Shown here in pieces: positions 17,209 through 25,230 of a stretch of 32,987 nucleotides of DNA. Within the stretch, counting starts at the first letter, position 1; each line of letters begins with the position of its first letter. The position numbers and the translations under genes were made by a program. The notes under the pieces were generated by a model. That model made no database searches. It was not told the DNA's origin and saw only the letters and a program-made list of their open reading frames with translations. Where the stretch lies: contig CAYRFQ010000090.1 of assembly GCA_964423615.1 (NCBI GenBank), positions 1-32,987 of the forward strand. Reading direction: 5' to 3'. This stretch comes from CAYRFQ01 sp964423615. Lineage in GTDB: Bacteria; Planctomycetota; Planctomycetia; Gemmatales; Gemmataceae.

Positions 17209-17811
17209 TTACCCGGCCTTTCTGGGTTGTCTGTAGAGATAGGGATTCAAGGTCGGATCATTATACATTTTGAATTGCCGGTACACTTTGAGTCGTTTCC
17301 TTCCCTCTCCAATGTCGTTGAGCAACTCACCCAGGCTGTGAGACAAGTCTTGGTGTTGGACTGCCAGGATGGCGAGTTTGTTCTGGATCTTCGTGATGTG
17401 TTCGGGAGTCACGTCGGTCCGGGCCACTTGTTCGTGCATGTGATAGATTCGCAAAGCCATGATCGACAGCCGATCTATGACGCTTCCAGGAGTTTCCGTA
17501 TTGAGGACTGCTTTCGGTTCGGGAATCACGTTCCGTCGACCGAGTTCCCGGATGAGGTAGTCATCGAGTTTCTCGATGCAATCATTTCTTTGCTGGTTGT
17601 ACTTATCGATGGTACGTTTGACTTGCGCTACGCGTGTATCTCCGACATCCGGACTTCGTGCGATGTCTTCTTCGTGCCAGAGTAAGTAGTTGAACTTGTG
17701 TTGCTCGCACACAAGACCCAAGAATCCAGAGTACGGATTCGCGGTCTCTTGCTCGTGCCAGAGTGCGACGGTGTGATGTTGTAAATTCGTGATCTCTTCG
17801 ACATTGAACAT
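17209..17811 (-). CDS. DUF4254 domain protein
   Basis: A 200-residue protein of the DUF4254 family. I place the start at ATG 17811 (MFNVEEITNLQ) because a strong GGAGG (17820-17824, minus strand) lies eight bases upstream; the frame extends to 17967, but that extension is Cys/Pro-rich and unlike the family. Recognisable blocks are ALWHEQE, FNYLLWHEEDIARSP, VKRTIDKYNQQRNDCIEKLD and a helical C-terminus ending YLYRQPRKAG. The family is all-helical and in other genomes is often found near surface-polysaccharide genes; its biochemical role is not known to me. There is no signal peptide, so it is probably cytoplasmic. It is divergent from the amidase gene. Confidence 0.85.
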   Translation of the reverse strand: MFNVEEITNLQHHTVALWHEQETANPYSGFLGLVCEQHKFNYLLWHEEDIARSPDVGDTRVAQVKRTIDKYNQQRNDCIEKLDDYLIRELGRRNVIPEPKAVLNTETPGSVIDRLSIMALRIYHMHEQVARTDVTPEHITKIQNKLAILAVQHQDLSHSLGELLNDIGEGRKRLKVYRQFKMYNDPTLNPYLYRQPRKAG

Positions 17812-17819
17812 GGTAATGG

Positions 17820-17844
17820 CCTCCTCTCCAACTTTGTGGAGGAG
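17820..17844 (-). promoter_or_regulatory. Possible Shine-Dalgarno-sequestering hairpin of the DUF4254 mRNA
   Basis: On the minus-strand RNA, CUCCUC (plus positions 17839-17844) can pair with GAGGAG (17821-17826), which overlaps the Shine-Dalgarno GGAGG. A competing short hairpin, CUCCA with UGGAG, would leave most of the Shine-Dalgarno free. The two structures are mutually exclusive. Whether this switches is speculative. Confidence 0.25.
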
Positions 17845-18034
17845 TGCGAGTCGGTTTTGTGTCTTCGGGCTGGTGGGAGAGTGAGGGAATTCAAGGAGGC
17901 AACACCAGCATGAGGCAGGGTTATAAGAAGGGGAATAAGTGGGGTCAAGAGGAACTCTATCAGCCATGATGTTTATTTTTCGTATAATCTCGTGATTCCC
18001 TAAATTTCGGACTTACTCACCGGGACATCTGACG

Positions 18035-19330
18035 ATGACGATGACAATCACGGACACCGCACCCAAAATTCGATCGGGCCAGCTCTCGCCCTTGCAACTG
18101 CTCGAGCAATGTTTCGATGCGATTGACAAGTACGAGGCGATGGTCAACGCCTGGGTGTTGGTCGATCGAGAAAGGGCACGGGCAGACGCAGAACGATTGT
18201 CGTCGGAACTCCAGCAAGGCTTTTGGCGAGGTCCGCTCCACGGAATTCCCATTGCGATCAAAGACATCATTGATGTGTTCGATTGGCCGACAGCTTCTGG
18301 TTCGAAGCTATGGGCCAATAGCATCGCTCGGCAAGACGCCGATGTCGTGCGTCGGTTGCGAGAAGCGGGGGCTGTTATCATGGGTAAAACGGTGACGACC
18401 CAGTTTGCGAGTTTCGATCCACCACCGACACGTAATCCGTGGAACCTCGAAAGGACTCCAGGAGGTTCGAGCAGTGGTTCGGCTGCGGCGGTGGCCTGTG
18501 GAATGTGTGTCGCGGCGATGGGGAGCCAGACGGGTGGTTCGATTACCCGCCCAGCGTCGTTTTGCGGCGTGGCCGGACTCAAGCCGAGTTACGGACTGGT
18601 GAGCCTCGATGGAATCTTGCCTCTCGCTCCGTCGATGGACCACCCAGGACCAATGGCGAATTGTGTCGAAGATCTTGCCATTTTACTCTCGGTGTTGGCG
18701 AGTACCCCTGGCTATGTCGATACCGCGCCCATTCCAAAGTTGTGCGTCGTGGGAGGGATTTTCGAAGACATGGCTGAGCCAGTGATGCGCGATCTGATGA
18801 CAGACGTTGTGGCCAAGTTGACCCATGCTGGGGCCAACATAACGAGAGTGAGTCTTCCGTCTGCGTTCTCCGAAGTCCTCTCGAGACACCGGACCGTCAT
18901 GGCCGTCGAAGCTGCGGTCTATCACGAGGAGCGATTACGCCGGCATCCCGAGGACTACGAGCCTAACATCCGTGCGCTCATCGAAGAAGGAATCAACACT
19001 TCTGCTCCGGATTACGCCCGATCCTTGGAACTGCAGCAAAGACTCAGGGATGAGATGTTCACGTGTTTTGCTGGCAAGACGTTTCTCCTCATGCCAGCTA
19101 CGCTTGGTCCAGCTCCTGACAAGGCAACGACAGGCGATCCAGCCTTCAACTCGCCGTGGAGTTTTACTGGCCTCCCGTCTGTGTCAATCCCTACCGGGTG
19201 GAGTAGCGACGGAATGCCACTTGCGGTCCAAATCGTGGGAGCTGATTTCCGAGACGACGAATTGTTGGACACGGCGGCGTGGTGCGAAAAAGTCATTGCG
19301 TTTGAACAGAGAGAGCTGAAACTCGTATAA
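18035..19330 (+). CDS. Amidase signature family hydrolase
   Basis: A 431-residue cytoplasmic amidase that should hydrolyse a carboxamide or related C-N bond. The Ser-cisSer-Lys triad is intact: K76 in IPIAIKDIID, S145 in TPGGSSSGSAAAVA and S169 in GSQTGGSITRPASF. The characteristic ending FTGLPSVSIPTGWSSDGMPLAVQIVG is also present. It is shorter than GatA (about 485 residues) and no gatB or gatC is nearby, so a stand-alone amidase is more likely than the tRNA amidotransferase subunit. The first of two adjacent ATGs (18035) is taken as start; the Shine-Dalgarno is weak. The SulP gene follows after 55 bases in the same direction. Substrate cannot be read from the sequence. Confidence 0.92.
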   Translation: MTMTITDTAPKIRSGQLSPLQLLEQCFDAIDKYEAMVNAWVLVDRERARADAERLSSELQQGFWRGPLHGIPIAIKDIIDVFDWPTASGSKLWANSIARQDADVVRRLREAGAVIMGKTVTTQFASFDPPPTRNPWNLERTPGGSSSGSAAAVACGMCVAAMGSQTGGSITRPASFCGVAGLKPSYGLVSLDGILPLAPSMDHPGPMANCVEDLAILLSVLASTPGYVDTAPIPKLCVVGGIFEDMAEPVMRDLMTDVVAKLTHAGANITRVSLPSAFSEVLSRHRTVMAVEAAVYHEERLRRHPEDYEPNIRALIEEGINTSAPDYARSLELQQRLRDEMFTCFAGKTFLLMPATLGPAPDKATTGDPAFNSPWSFTGLPSVSIPTGWSSDGMPLAVQIVGADFRDDELLDTAAWCEKVIAFEQRELKLV

Positions 19331-19353
19331 CCAAACGTGTGTGAGGGTGCTTT

Positions 19354-19380
19354 TTTCGGCCTCATGACCGAAAGGGTTTT
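19354..19380 (+). promoter_or_regulatory. Terminator-like hairpin overlapping the SulP ribosome-binding region
   Basis: TTTCGG (19354-19359) pairs with CCGAAA (19368-19373), extendable by G-U pairs, and is followed by GGGTTTTT. The U-run ends a few bases before the SulP ATG at 19386, and the 3' arm with GGG is the best Shine-Dalgarno available. It could end amidase transcripts or modulate SulP translation. Confidence 0.4.
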
Positions 19381-19385
19381 TCGGG

Positions 19386-21290
19386 ATGGCGAACACGCCA
19401 GGAGTCGAGGACGAACTCCAACGGAACGAAGCCACACGTCAACCGTCCGATCGCAAGTCGCTGGTGCAATTCGTTTTTCGTTACGTGCCTGCAATTGGGG
19501 CTCTGCGCAACTACTCCCCGAAGTCGCTTGGAGCCGATACGCTCGCGGGTCTGACAGTCGCCACGGTCACGATTCCTCAGGGGCTCGCTTACGCCCAGCT
19601 GGCTGGTGTGCCACCGCAATATGGCCTTTACACAGCGATCGTGATGACTCTTGTCGGTGCCCTTTTCGATTCCTCGCGGCAACTCATCAACGGACCGACG
19701 AGCGCGATCTCGATAGCCGTCCTTGGGGCGATCGGGATGATGGACAACCGAGCCCACGCGGCGATGCTCCTCGCGTTGATGATCGGGGTCATCCAAATCG
19801 TCATCACGGCGCTGCGACTCGGTGACCTGACGCGATACGTTTCTCACGGCGTCATCGTTGGCTTCACTGTGGGTGCTGGAGTCCTGTTGGGTCTCGGTCA
19901 GCTGCCTTCCTTGCTGGGAATTCCACCGCCCGAACACCACCATGAATACTTCTTGACTCACTTCGCCGTGACGATGTCCAAGGCAGCGGAAGGAAACGTT
20001 ACGACTGCCCTGGTGGGCCTTGGCACGATCTTGCTGGTGGTCGGATTGCGAGCGGGTAAGAAGAAGTTACCAAGGAAGCACCGTCTGTATCTTCCCGAAT
20101 TGCTGTTGTCTTTGCTGATCGTTTCGATCCTCGTTTGGGTCTTTCGTCTCGACCAACGCGGAGTAGCAACGATCGGCCAGCAAGTGACGATCCCGCGAAT
20201 GCTTCCGAGTTTCTCGCTGGACTTTTTGGACTGGCGTGATGGCCCTGGGGATTCGTACCTCGGCGCTCTGTTTGCAGAAGGTCGGTATCTCGCCGGGAGT
20301 GCACTGGCTATCGCCATCCTGGGCTTACTCGAATCGGTCGCGATGGCCAAGTCGATTGCTGCCCAAACAAAACAGAAACTCGACATCAATCAACAGTGCT
20401 TGAGCGAAGGTCTGGCGAATTTTGCGGGAAGCCTGTTCCAGTGCATTCCGGGGTCGGGTTCGCTCACGCGTTCGACGATCAACGTTCAAGCCGGAGCCGT
20501 GTCGCAGTGGTCGGGCGTCATCGCGGCGGTCGCAGTGGGTGGAGCGGTTTTGTTGCTCGGTAACCTCATTGGCTATATCCCGTATGCTGCGCTTGCAGGA
20601 ATCCTGATCGTCTCGGCGTATCGTCTTGTGGATCGCAAGCAACTCCTTTATCACCTTCGGGCCACTCGGTTCGACGCGGGGATCGTTCTGGTGACGGCGT
20701 TCTCGGCCATCTTCATTTCGATCGAGTTTTGCATCCTCATAGGCGTGATCCTCTCGTTCGTGTTGTATATCCCACGGGCGGCCCGATTGGAAATGCAAGA
20801 GCTGATCGTAACGCCCGAGCGTGTGATTCGTGAGCGGGGCGACGAAATCGAAACATGCAACAAGATTCTGATTTTCAGCATCGAAGGTGAGATGTTCTTT
20901 GGGTCAGCACCGGAGCTGGAAAAACACCTTGAAGCTGTCCGCGAACGTGCTTCGAGAGGAGCCCAAGTCGTCGTGCTCCGACTTCGCCAAGCGAGAAACC
21001 CGGATGGGGTCTGCCTCGAAGTCCTCAGTGATTTCATTCTTGAAATGCACGAACGTGAGGTAGTCGTGTTGTTAAGCGGACTCCGACAGGAGTCGCTCGA
21101 CGTCTTTCGGAGTACCGGCCTCGATAAGGTCGCGGGCGAAGACCGACTCTTTGAAGAAGTCGGAAGCGATTCCAGTACTCGAATCGCTGTTCAAACGGCT
21201 TACGACTATCTAAAGGGTGATTACTGTTTGAGTTGCCCCCGACGTCATCTCCCGGAAGCAGGGCAAGAGAATTGGTACTATATGATTTAA
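19386..21290 (+). CDS. SulP family anion transporter with STAS domain
   Basis: A 634-residue inner-membrane permease of the SulP/SLC26 family, which moves sulfate, bicarbonate or related anions. Hallmarks are LAGLTVATVTIPQGLAYAQLAGVPPQYGLYTA near residues 53-84, NGPTSAISIAVLG, many hydrophobic segments to about residue 465, and AILGLLESVAMAKSIA and PGSGSLTRSTINVQAGA in the second half. A cytoplasmic STAS domain follows (about 490-605: ILIFSIEGEMFFGSAPELEKHL). The usual DxSG-type phosphorylation loop reads NPDGVCLEVL here, so regulation there may differ. The last 20 residues carry CLSCPRRH. GAAAGGG (19370-19376) may serve as Shine-Dalgarno. Ion specificity cannot be decided; sulfate would fit the nearby FGE but this is inference. 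Confidence 0.93.
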   Translation: MANTPGVEDELQRNEATRQPSDRKSLVQFVFRYVPAIGALRNYSPKSLGADTLAGLTVATVTIPQGLAYAQLAGVPPQYGLYTAIVMTLVGALFDSSRQLINGPTSAISIAVLGAIGMMDNRAHAAMLLALMIGVIQIVITALRLGDLTRYVSHGVIVGFTVGAGVLLGLGQLPSLLGIPPPEHHHEYFLTHFAVTMSKAAEGNVTTALVGLGTILLVVGLRAGKKKLPRKHRLYLPELLLSLLIVSILVWVFRLDQRGVATIGQQVTIPRMLPSFSLDFLDWRDGPGDSYLGALFAEGRYLAGSALAIAILGLLESVAMAKSIAAQTKQKLDINQQCLSEGLANFAGSLFQCIPGSGSLTRSTINVQAGAVSQWSGVIAAVAVGGAVLLLGNLIGYIPYAALAGILIVSAYRLVDRKQLLYHLRATRFDAGIVLVTAFSAIFISIEFCILIGVILSFVLYIPRAARLEMQELIVTPERVIRERGDEIETCNKILIFSIEGEMFFGSAPELEKHLEAVRERASRGAQVVVLRLRQARNPDGVCLEVLSDFILEMHEREVVVLLSGLRQESLDVFRSTGLDKVAGEDRLFEEVGSDSSTRIAVQTAYDYLKGDYCLSCPRRHLPEAGQENWYYMI

Positions 21291-21646
21291 GGATCCCCCA
21301 AGGAGCAAGTCAACCTCGTGCTTTTTTTCGGGATACTCGAATCGGATTCGTGCACCGACCAGAATCACAAGTTTGGAAGTTGCGCTCGAAAGGGACCCAC
21401 GCCTGGGACCTCAACAAGATAGACGGTCTTTGTTCGGTCTCCTACTCCTAGTGCAATTGGTAAGGTTTGCCAAAGCCTAAAGCAAAAGCCCCGGATGCCC
21501 ACAAGTGCGTATCGAGGTCGAATCGAGCGACAACGACTCTGAAGAACAAATCACAGATCACGCTTTGATTGAGTGTGACCGATGCCGTTCTGGTCACACT
21601 CCACGACCCTCCTTCCCAAAAACGGGGAGTCATTGACGTAGCGATG
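21291..21646. other. Convergent intergenic region with a 10-bp inverted repeat
   Basis: This is 356 bases between the SulP gene (plus) and the cohesin/dockerin fragment (minus). GAGTGTGACC (21571-21580) and GGTCACACTC (21592-21601) form a perfect 10-base-pair stem with an 11-base loop, placed about 45 bases after the minus-strand stop codon, as a terminator would be. No U-run follows on either strand. No convincing gene is seen in the rest. Confidence 0.5.
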
Positions 21647-22852
21647 TTAAAGTTGGATAAGTAACCACCCATCAACGTCGTCATCGTCGTCGTCGCTCGG
21701 TGTCGGAATCAAACCCAAGTTACCCTCATTGAGTTGGGTTCGGAACAACCCGCTATCCAATGTGGCTTTCTCGAGCAAATTCAAGGAGGTTTTCTGCCCC
21801 GCTTGGGCATCATCAGAAACCTTCAGATCCAACCACAACAACGAGCTCACTTCACCAGGCTCCATCGTCAATGGATTCGAGAAAGACCCAAACACCAGCA
21901 ACATACCTGTACTGGAGTTGTATTGGTAATCGACTTGAGAACTCGCATTGGAACTTCCGACCCGGATTCGGATGACCGATAGCAACGCTGCGTCGAGTTG
22001 GATGGCAAACTGAAAACTGGTCAGTCGAATCGGGGCGGTGTCGGTGTTTTCCAAATTCAGCGGTACAGCAATCGTTTGACCAGCCTGAGCCTCGATATCT
22101 TTCGCAAAGGAGACCGTTGGCGCTTGAACTGACCCGCTTGGAACTCCCAAGGGAATGTCTGGAATCTCCGGTCGATTGAGTCCGTAAGCTTCTTGGAGGA
22201 TGTGGGAGGCATCGTTGGCCTTAATGTCGGGCGAGCCATCGACCTCGGCGATGATCATGGGGTCCAAGTTCGGGTACGCGACAAATCCGGGGGCAAGCTG
22301 AGACTGATGATAAGCAAGCTGGATGGCTAACGAGGCGTCATGGGCGCCATGATCACCGTTGGCATCGTTGTCTCCGAAGTAGCCAGCAATGTGAACAGCG
22401 TCGTCGGCCACCGAAGGGATCGTTCCCGTCTCGTCTTGAACGACCAAGCTCGTCGGATCGAGCACTTGTTTGGGTGCAAACGGGGCGTCCGTGGGAACAT
22501 CGACGTCGGTGAGTCGAGCGATGACCACGTTCGAGTCTGCGTCGGAGAGTTCGGTGCCATTGACAAGGCGAATCGCCGAGGAGCCGGAGTCTTCGAGAGT
22601 TGTGGCTGCCTGCCAAGAACGAGAGGCAAAATCGTGTGAGCTCTCACGCTTTACGAACGATCTCGCTTGAGTATACTGGAGTTCTTGGTGGATTGTACTC
22701 CGGAGGATTTGTTCATGCGCGTACTCGTGCTCATACTCGTGGCTGCAATGGCTTGTTGGGCGACATCTCCAAGCTCGTATGCCGAGCCGTTTCATCGTGA
22801 CAACACACTTTCGATCACTCCAATTCCCGACCTGATCATGAAAGGGGAGCAA
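21647..22852 (-). CDS. Cohesin/dockerin-type surface protein fragment, probably 5'-truncated
   Basis: An open frame of 401 codons, of which roughly the C-terminal 310 residues (to about 22590) look genuine. They contain two dockerin-like repeats (GDNDANGDHGAHDASLAIQL and AEVDGSPDIKANDASHILQE), each with Asp/Asn calcium-loop spacing. A cohesin-like beta-sandwich follows (VSFAKDIEAQAGQTIAVPL through EVSSLLWLDLKVSDDAQAGQ), and the end is an acidic tail of six Asp. Text such as FAPKQVLDP and VADDAVHIAGYFGD is typical of the C-termini of very large planctomycete secreted proteins. No signal peptide or start with Shine-Dalgarno is visible, and the 5' part overlaps the divergent gene at 22715. I infer that the N-terminal bulk of the gene has been lost and that this is probably a pseudogene. 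Confidence 0.6.
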   Translation of the reverse strand: MLPFHDQVGNWSDRKCVVTMKRLGIRAWRCRPTSHCSHEYEHEYAHEQILRSTIHQELQYTQARSFVKRESSHDFASRSWQAATTLEDSGSSAIRLVNGTELSDADSNVVIARLTDVDVPTDAPFAPKQVLDPTSLVVQDETGTIPSVADDAVHIAGYFGDNDANGDHGAHDASLAIQLAYHQSQLAPGFVAYPNLDPMIIAEVDGSPDIKANDASHILQEAYGLNRPEIPDIPLGVPSGSVQAPTVSFAKDIEAQAGQTIAVPLNLENTDTAPIRLTSFQFAIQLDAALLSVIRIRVGSSNASSQVDYQYNSSTGMLLVFGSFSNPLTMEPGEVSSLLWLDLKVSDDAQAGQKTSLNLLEKATLDSGLFRTQLNEGNLGLIPTPSDDDDDDVDGWLLIQL

Positions 22853-23758
22853 TCCCCCAAAAAAGGCAAACGGATTCTCCGAGTGTTACTCTTCGGGCCG
22901 CCTCCCACGAGAGAATTTCACTTCGTCCGCTCGATTCTCTTTCGACGCGACAAGGGACACCGAATCGAACCCACCATCGTGCTTCCGAAAGACCTGGAGA
23001 TTCCTCGTGAATTTGGTGATCGCATTGTTCAGTTTCCCACGCACCTTGTCCGACCCAAACGAAAGGACAAATTACCAGGCCTTGCGGAATTCGATGTAAT
23101 CGTCGCCATTGATCCCGACTGGAGCCAACTCAGCGATCAACAATGGTTGCTGTTACGGCGATGGGTCGCAGGAACGACCGGCGGCGGACTCATTATCGTC
23201 GCTGGCCCGACCCACGCCCACCAACTCGCCAAACGCGACCAGAAACGACGGGAAAAAGCTTTCCATGCGCTCACGAAAATGCTTCCCGTTTCACTCCATG
23301 ACGCTCGTGAATCCGGCCGCGTCCCCAAGTACAACACGACACGTCCGTGGACGTTGACGTTTTCCAAGGCCGCACGGTCTTACGACTTTCTGAACATCTC
23401 GAGAAACAAGAAAGCACCGCTGAAGGGTTGGCAAGATTATTTTTGGGAGGGCGGAAAGCCCAAACCTGGCAAAGAGCCGTTCTACGGATTCTACACCTAT
23501 TATCCTGTTAAAGCCGTGCATCCCAAAACGGTAGTGTTGGCCAGTTTCAACGGACCAAAAGCTACGTGGATGACCAAAAAACAACGGCAGCCCTGGATTG
23601 CGGTCCGCTCAGTTGGTGCAGGCAAAACGGCATACGTCGGAAGCGGCGAACTTTGGCGATTACGAAGGTACGATTCAGCTTCTCACGAACGTTTCTGGCT
23701 TGGCCTGATTAACTACGTTGGACAAGGAGCAGCGGGAAAGAAGGCTTCTTCCGAATGA
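22715..23758 (+). CDS. Secreted glutamine-amidotransferase-like domain protein
   Basis: A 347-residue exported protein. I start it at ATG 22715 because GGAGG (22702-22706) lies eight bases upstream and the protein then begins with a clean signal peptide (MRVLVLILVAAMACW...SSYAEP); the frame is open to 22667, but that would hide the signal. Residues about 50-190 resemble the class I glutamine-amidotransferase-like/Rossmann module found in planctomycete membrane proteins: ILRVLLFGPPPTREFHFVR, AEFDVIVAIDPDWSQLSDQQ and LLRRWVAGTTGGGLIIVAGP. No Cys-His-Glu amidotransferase triad is evident, so it is probably non-catalytic. The C-terminal part (VASFNGPKATWM, KTAYVGSGELWRLRRYD) fits the same group. 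Cellular role unknown. Confidence 0.75.
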   Translation: MRVLVLILVAAMACWATSPSSYAEPFHRDNTLSITPIPDLIMKGEQSPKKGKRILRVLLFGPPPTREFHFVRSILFRRDKGHRIEPTIVLPKDLEIPREFGDRIVQFPTHLVRPKRKDKLPGLAEFDVIVAIDPDWSQLSDQQWLLLRRWVAGTTGGGLIIVAGPTHAHQLAKRDQKRREKAFHALTKMLPVSLHDARESGRVPKYNTTRPWTLTFSKAARSYDFLNISRNKKAPLKGWQDYFWEGGKPKPGKEPFYGFYTYYPVKAVHPKTVVLASFNGPKATWMTKKQRQPWIAVRSVGAGKTAYVGSGELWRLRRYDSASHERFWLGLINYVGQGAAGKKASSE

Positions 23759-23776
23759 CTTCGGCGAGAGGTAACT

Positions 23777-23794
23777 CTTCGGTCGAAACCGAAG
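23777..23794 (+). terminator. Hairpin terminator candidate after the amidotransferase-like gene
   Basis: CTTCGGT (23777-23783) and ACCGAAG (23788-23794) enclose the tetraloop CGAA. It lies 18 bases after the stop codon and is followed by GGTCTAGTTCTTGG, a weak U-rich tail. Confidence 0.6.
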
Positions 23795-24341
23795 GGTCTA
23801 GTTCTTGGAATTCATTATTTGTGGTAGTTAGAGCGGTTCACGTTCGTGTTGGGTACAATTCGCAGTCGCGGAACTCCTGAGCCCAAGAACCCTTCTCGCC
23901 GGATCACCTTCCATGCGGTTCCGCTGCGTTTCCCGCTTCGCTCGCCATGATTCCCGCTGCGCTCGGGTTTAGGGCCTTCTCGCCTCGGGGGAGAAGGACT
24001 TTGAAAACGAAAAACTGTGCTCAATACAAGCGTGAAGCGCTCTACACACAAACCGTGTGTAGATACGATTTCAGGGTAAACCCAAATTCCAGAGGAGCAT
24101 CGAACCCGAATGAACATTCAAGCCACGACCAACGTATCGCGTTCGTGGCTATTTCGAGTTTGGGACGCTGCGGACGCGGGACAGGTTATAAACTCGCCCT
24201 CTGGAAAACGATTTCCGATTCCGAGGCGTTTGATTCCGAACCCGGTCTTGACAACCCTCTCGTTCACCAGCGAACATAGGTCCTGACCTTTTTCTTGGTG
24301 AACAGGCTTGCCCTCGGAGCCGTATTGTTAGTAGGACCACC
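23795..24341. other. Long hairpin-rich noncoding region before the sigma-factor gene
   Basis: About 550 bases with no convincing gene. Three further inverted repeats are visible: CCTTCTC/GAGAAGG (23975-23981 with 23991-23997), CTACACAC/GTGTGTAG (24042-24049 with 24055-24062) and AGCCACGA/TCGTGGCT (24121-24128 with 24143-24150). The stretch 23912-23970 is low-complexity, with repeated TTCCCGCT and CGCTCG motifs. TTGACA at 24248-24253 is a possible -35 box for the sigma gene, but no good -10 lies at normal spacing. Confidence 0.5.
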
Positions 24342-24956
24342 GTGACGATCCCCGATTCACTCCAGCCTGCGAGCGACGAGGAGCTACTCGAACGTTTTCG
24401 TAATGGAGCCCAAGAAGCATTCGAGCTTTTGGTGCGCCGGTACGAGCGGGAACTCTACGGATATCTTCGCCGGTATCTGGGGGATGCGAACTTGGCCGAG
24501 GATGTGTTTCAAAATACGTTCTTGCAGCTATACACCAAGATAAACACCTACGAACTCGGACGCCCTGTGCGGCCTTGGCTCTACACGATTGCAACCCACC
24601 AAGCCATCGATGCTCTGCGGAGAGCTGGACGACATCAAGCTGTCAGTCTCAACCAACAACGAGACGACACCCACAACGGCGAGATCCAAAACTTGATCGC
24701 CTTGTTAGAGAGCCAGGGGCCGTCTCCGATACACAACATCCAAGAACAAGAACGCCAGCAATGGGTGCGTGACACGGTCAACAAGCTGCCCGACTTTTTG
24801 CGACAGGTTGTATTGTTGAATTACTACCAGGGTTTGAAATACCGGGAAATTGCCGAAATCCTCGACATCCCTGTGGGGACGGTGAAGTCGAGGCTCCATT
24901 CGGCTGTGGCCAAATTAGCCGAGAGTTGGTACGCCACCAAATCGCTCCACGATTGA
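24342..24956 (+). CDS. ECF-type RNA polymerase sigma factor
   Basis: A 204-residue sigma-70 family factor of the extracytoplasmic-function class, which directs RNA polymerase to a stress- or envelope-responsive promoter set. Region 2 spans about residues 20-95 (ELLVRRYERELYGYLRRYL, AEDVFQNTFLQLY, RPWLYTIATHQAIDALRR). Region 4 spans about 140-195 (VNKLPDFLRQVVLLNYYQ, then the helix-turn-helix YREIAEILDIPVGTVKSRLH). The linker is unusually polar and Gln-rich. The start codon is GTG at 24342 with AGGA at 24333-24336; no better ATG exists before region 2. The next gene downstream looks like its membrane anti-sigma partner, though 673 bases away. Confidence 0.93.
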   Translation: MTIPDSLQPASDEELLERFRNGAQEAFELLVRRYERELYGYLRRYLGDANLAEDVFQNTFLQLYTKINTYELGRPVRPWLYTIATHQAIDALRRAGRHQAVSLNQQRDDTHNGEIQNLIALLESQGPSPIHNIQEQERQQWVRDTVNKLPDFLRQVVLLNYYQGLKYREIAEILDIPVGTVKSRLHSAVAKLAESWYATKSLHD

Positions 24957-25028
24957 ACGAAGTGGGCTTGAAAAAAACGCGATTAGCGTAAACCCTAAGT
25001 TCCCCGCTGTTGATTCGGAACTCGTCAA

Positions 25029-25130
25029 TTATTGAGGACTGCGGGGCTAATGAAACGATCGTTGATGGCCGTTGACGCAAGACATTCAAGTACCGGGGCC
25101 GTTTGACCAGGCTACGATGGGGTTGGCCTT
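25029..25130 (+). repeat. Dispersed intergenic repeat, copy B
   Basis: A 102-base segment aligning with 17040-17143, same orientation, with most positions identical and only a one- or two-base length difference. Both copies lie downstream of a plus-strand gene and both end in TTGGCCTT next to a hairpin. No intact reading frame is shared. Confidence 0.65.
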
Positions 25131-25135
25131 GGAAC

Positions 25136-25230
25136 GGACAAGAATTGCTTGTCCGGTTCGCAGGTACACGCGAGCCGCTTGTACCTACGACTGGCAACGA
25201 ATAGTACACGCGGGCCGCGTGTACCTGCGA
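25136..25230. repeat. REP-like palindrome cluster (three hairpins)
   Basis: Hairpin 1 pairs GGACAAG with CTTGTCC (25136-25154). Hairpin 2 pairs AGGTACACGC with GCTTGTACCT (25162-25186, one mismatch). Hairpin 3 pairs GTACACGCG with CGCGTGTAC (25204-25224, perfect). In addition, 25158-25172 is the exact 15-base reverse complement of 25216-25230, so hairpins 2 and 3 can also fold into one long structure. This layout resembles bacterial REP/BIME elements. Confidence 0.7.

Noticed and set aside
18035..19330. GatA subunit of the Glu-tRNA(Gln) amidotransferase
   Set aside because: Too short and no gatB/gatC nearby; a general amidase fits better.
21448..21684. Minus-strand 78-codon frame after the cohesin/dockerin fragment
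   Set aside because: Overlaps the fragment in another frame and spans the 10-bp inverted repeat. I considered a frameshifted continuation of the fragment but saw no supporting family text.
23815..24117. Minus-strand 100-codon frame in the hairpin-rich gap
   Set aside because: It crosses two hairpins and a low-complexity repeat; the peptide is repetitive RSG-type text without a ribosome-binding site.
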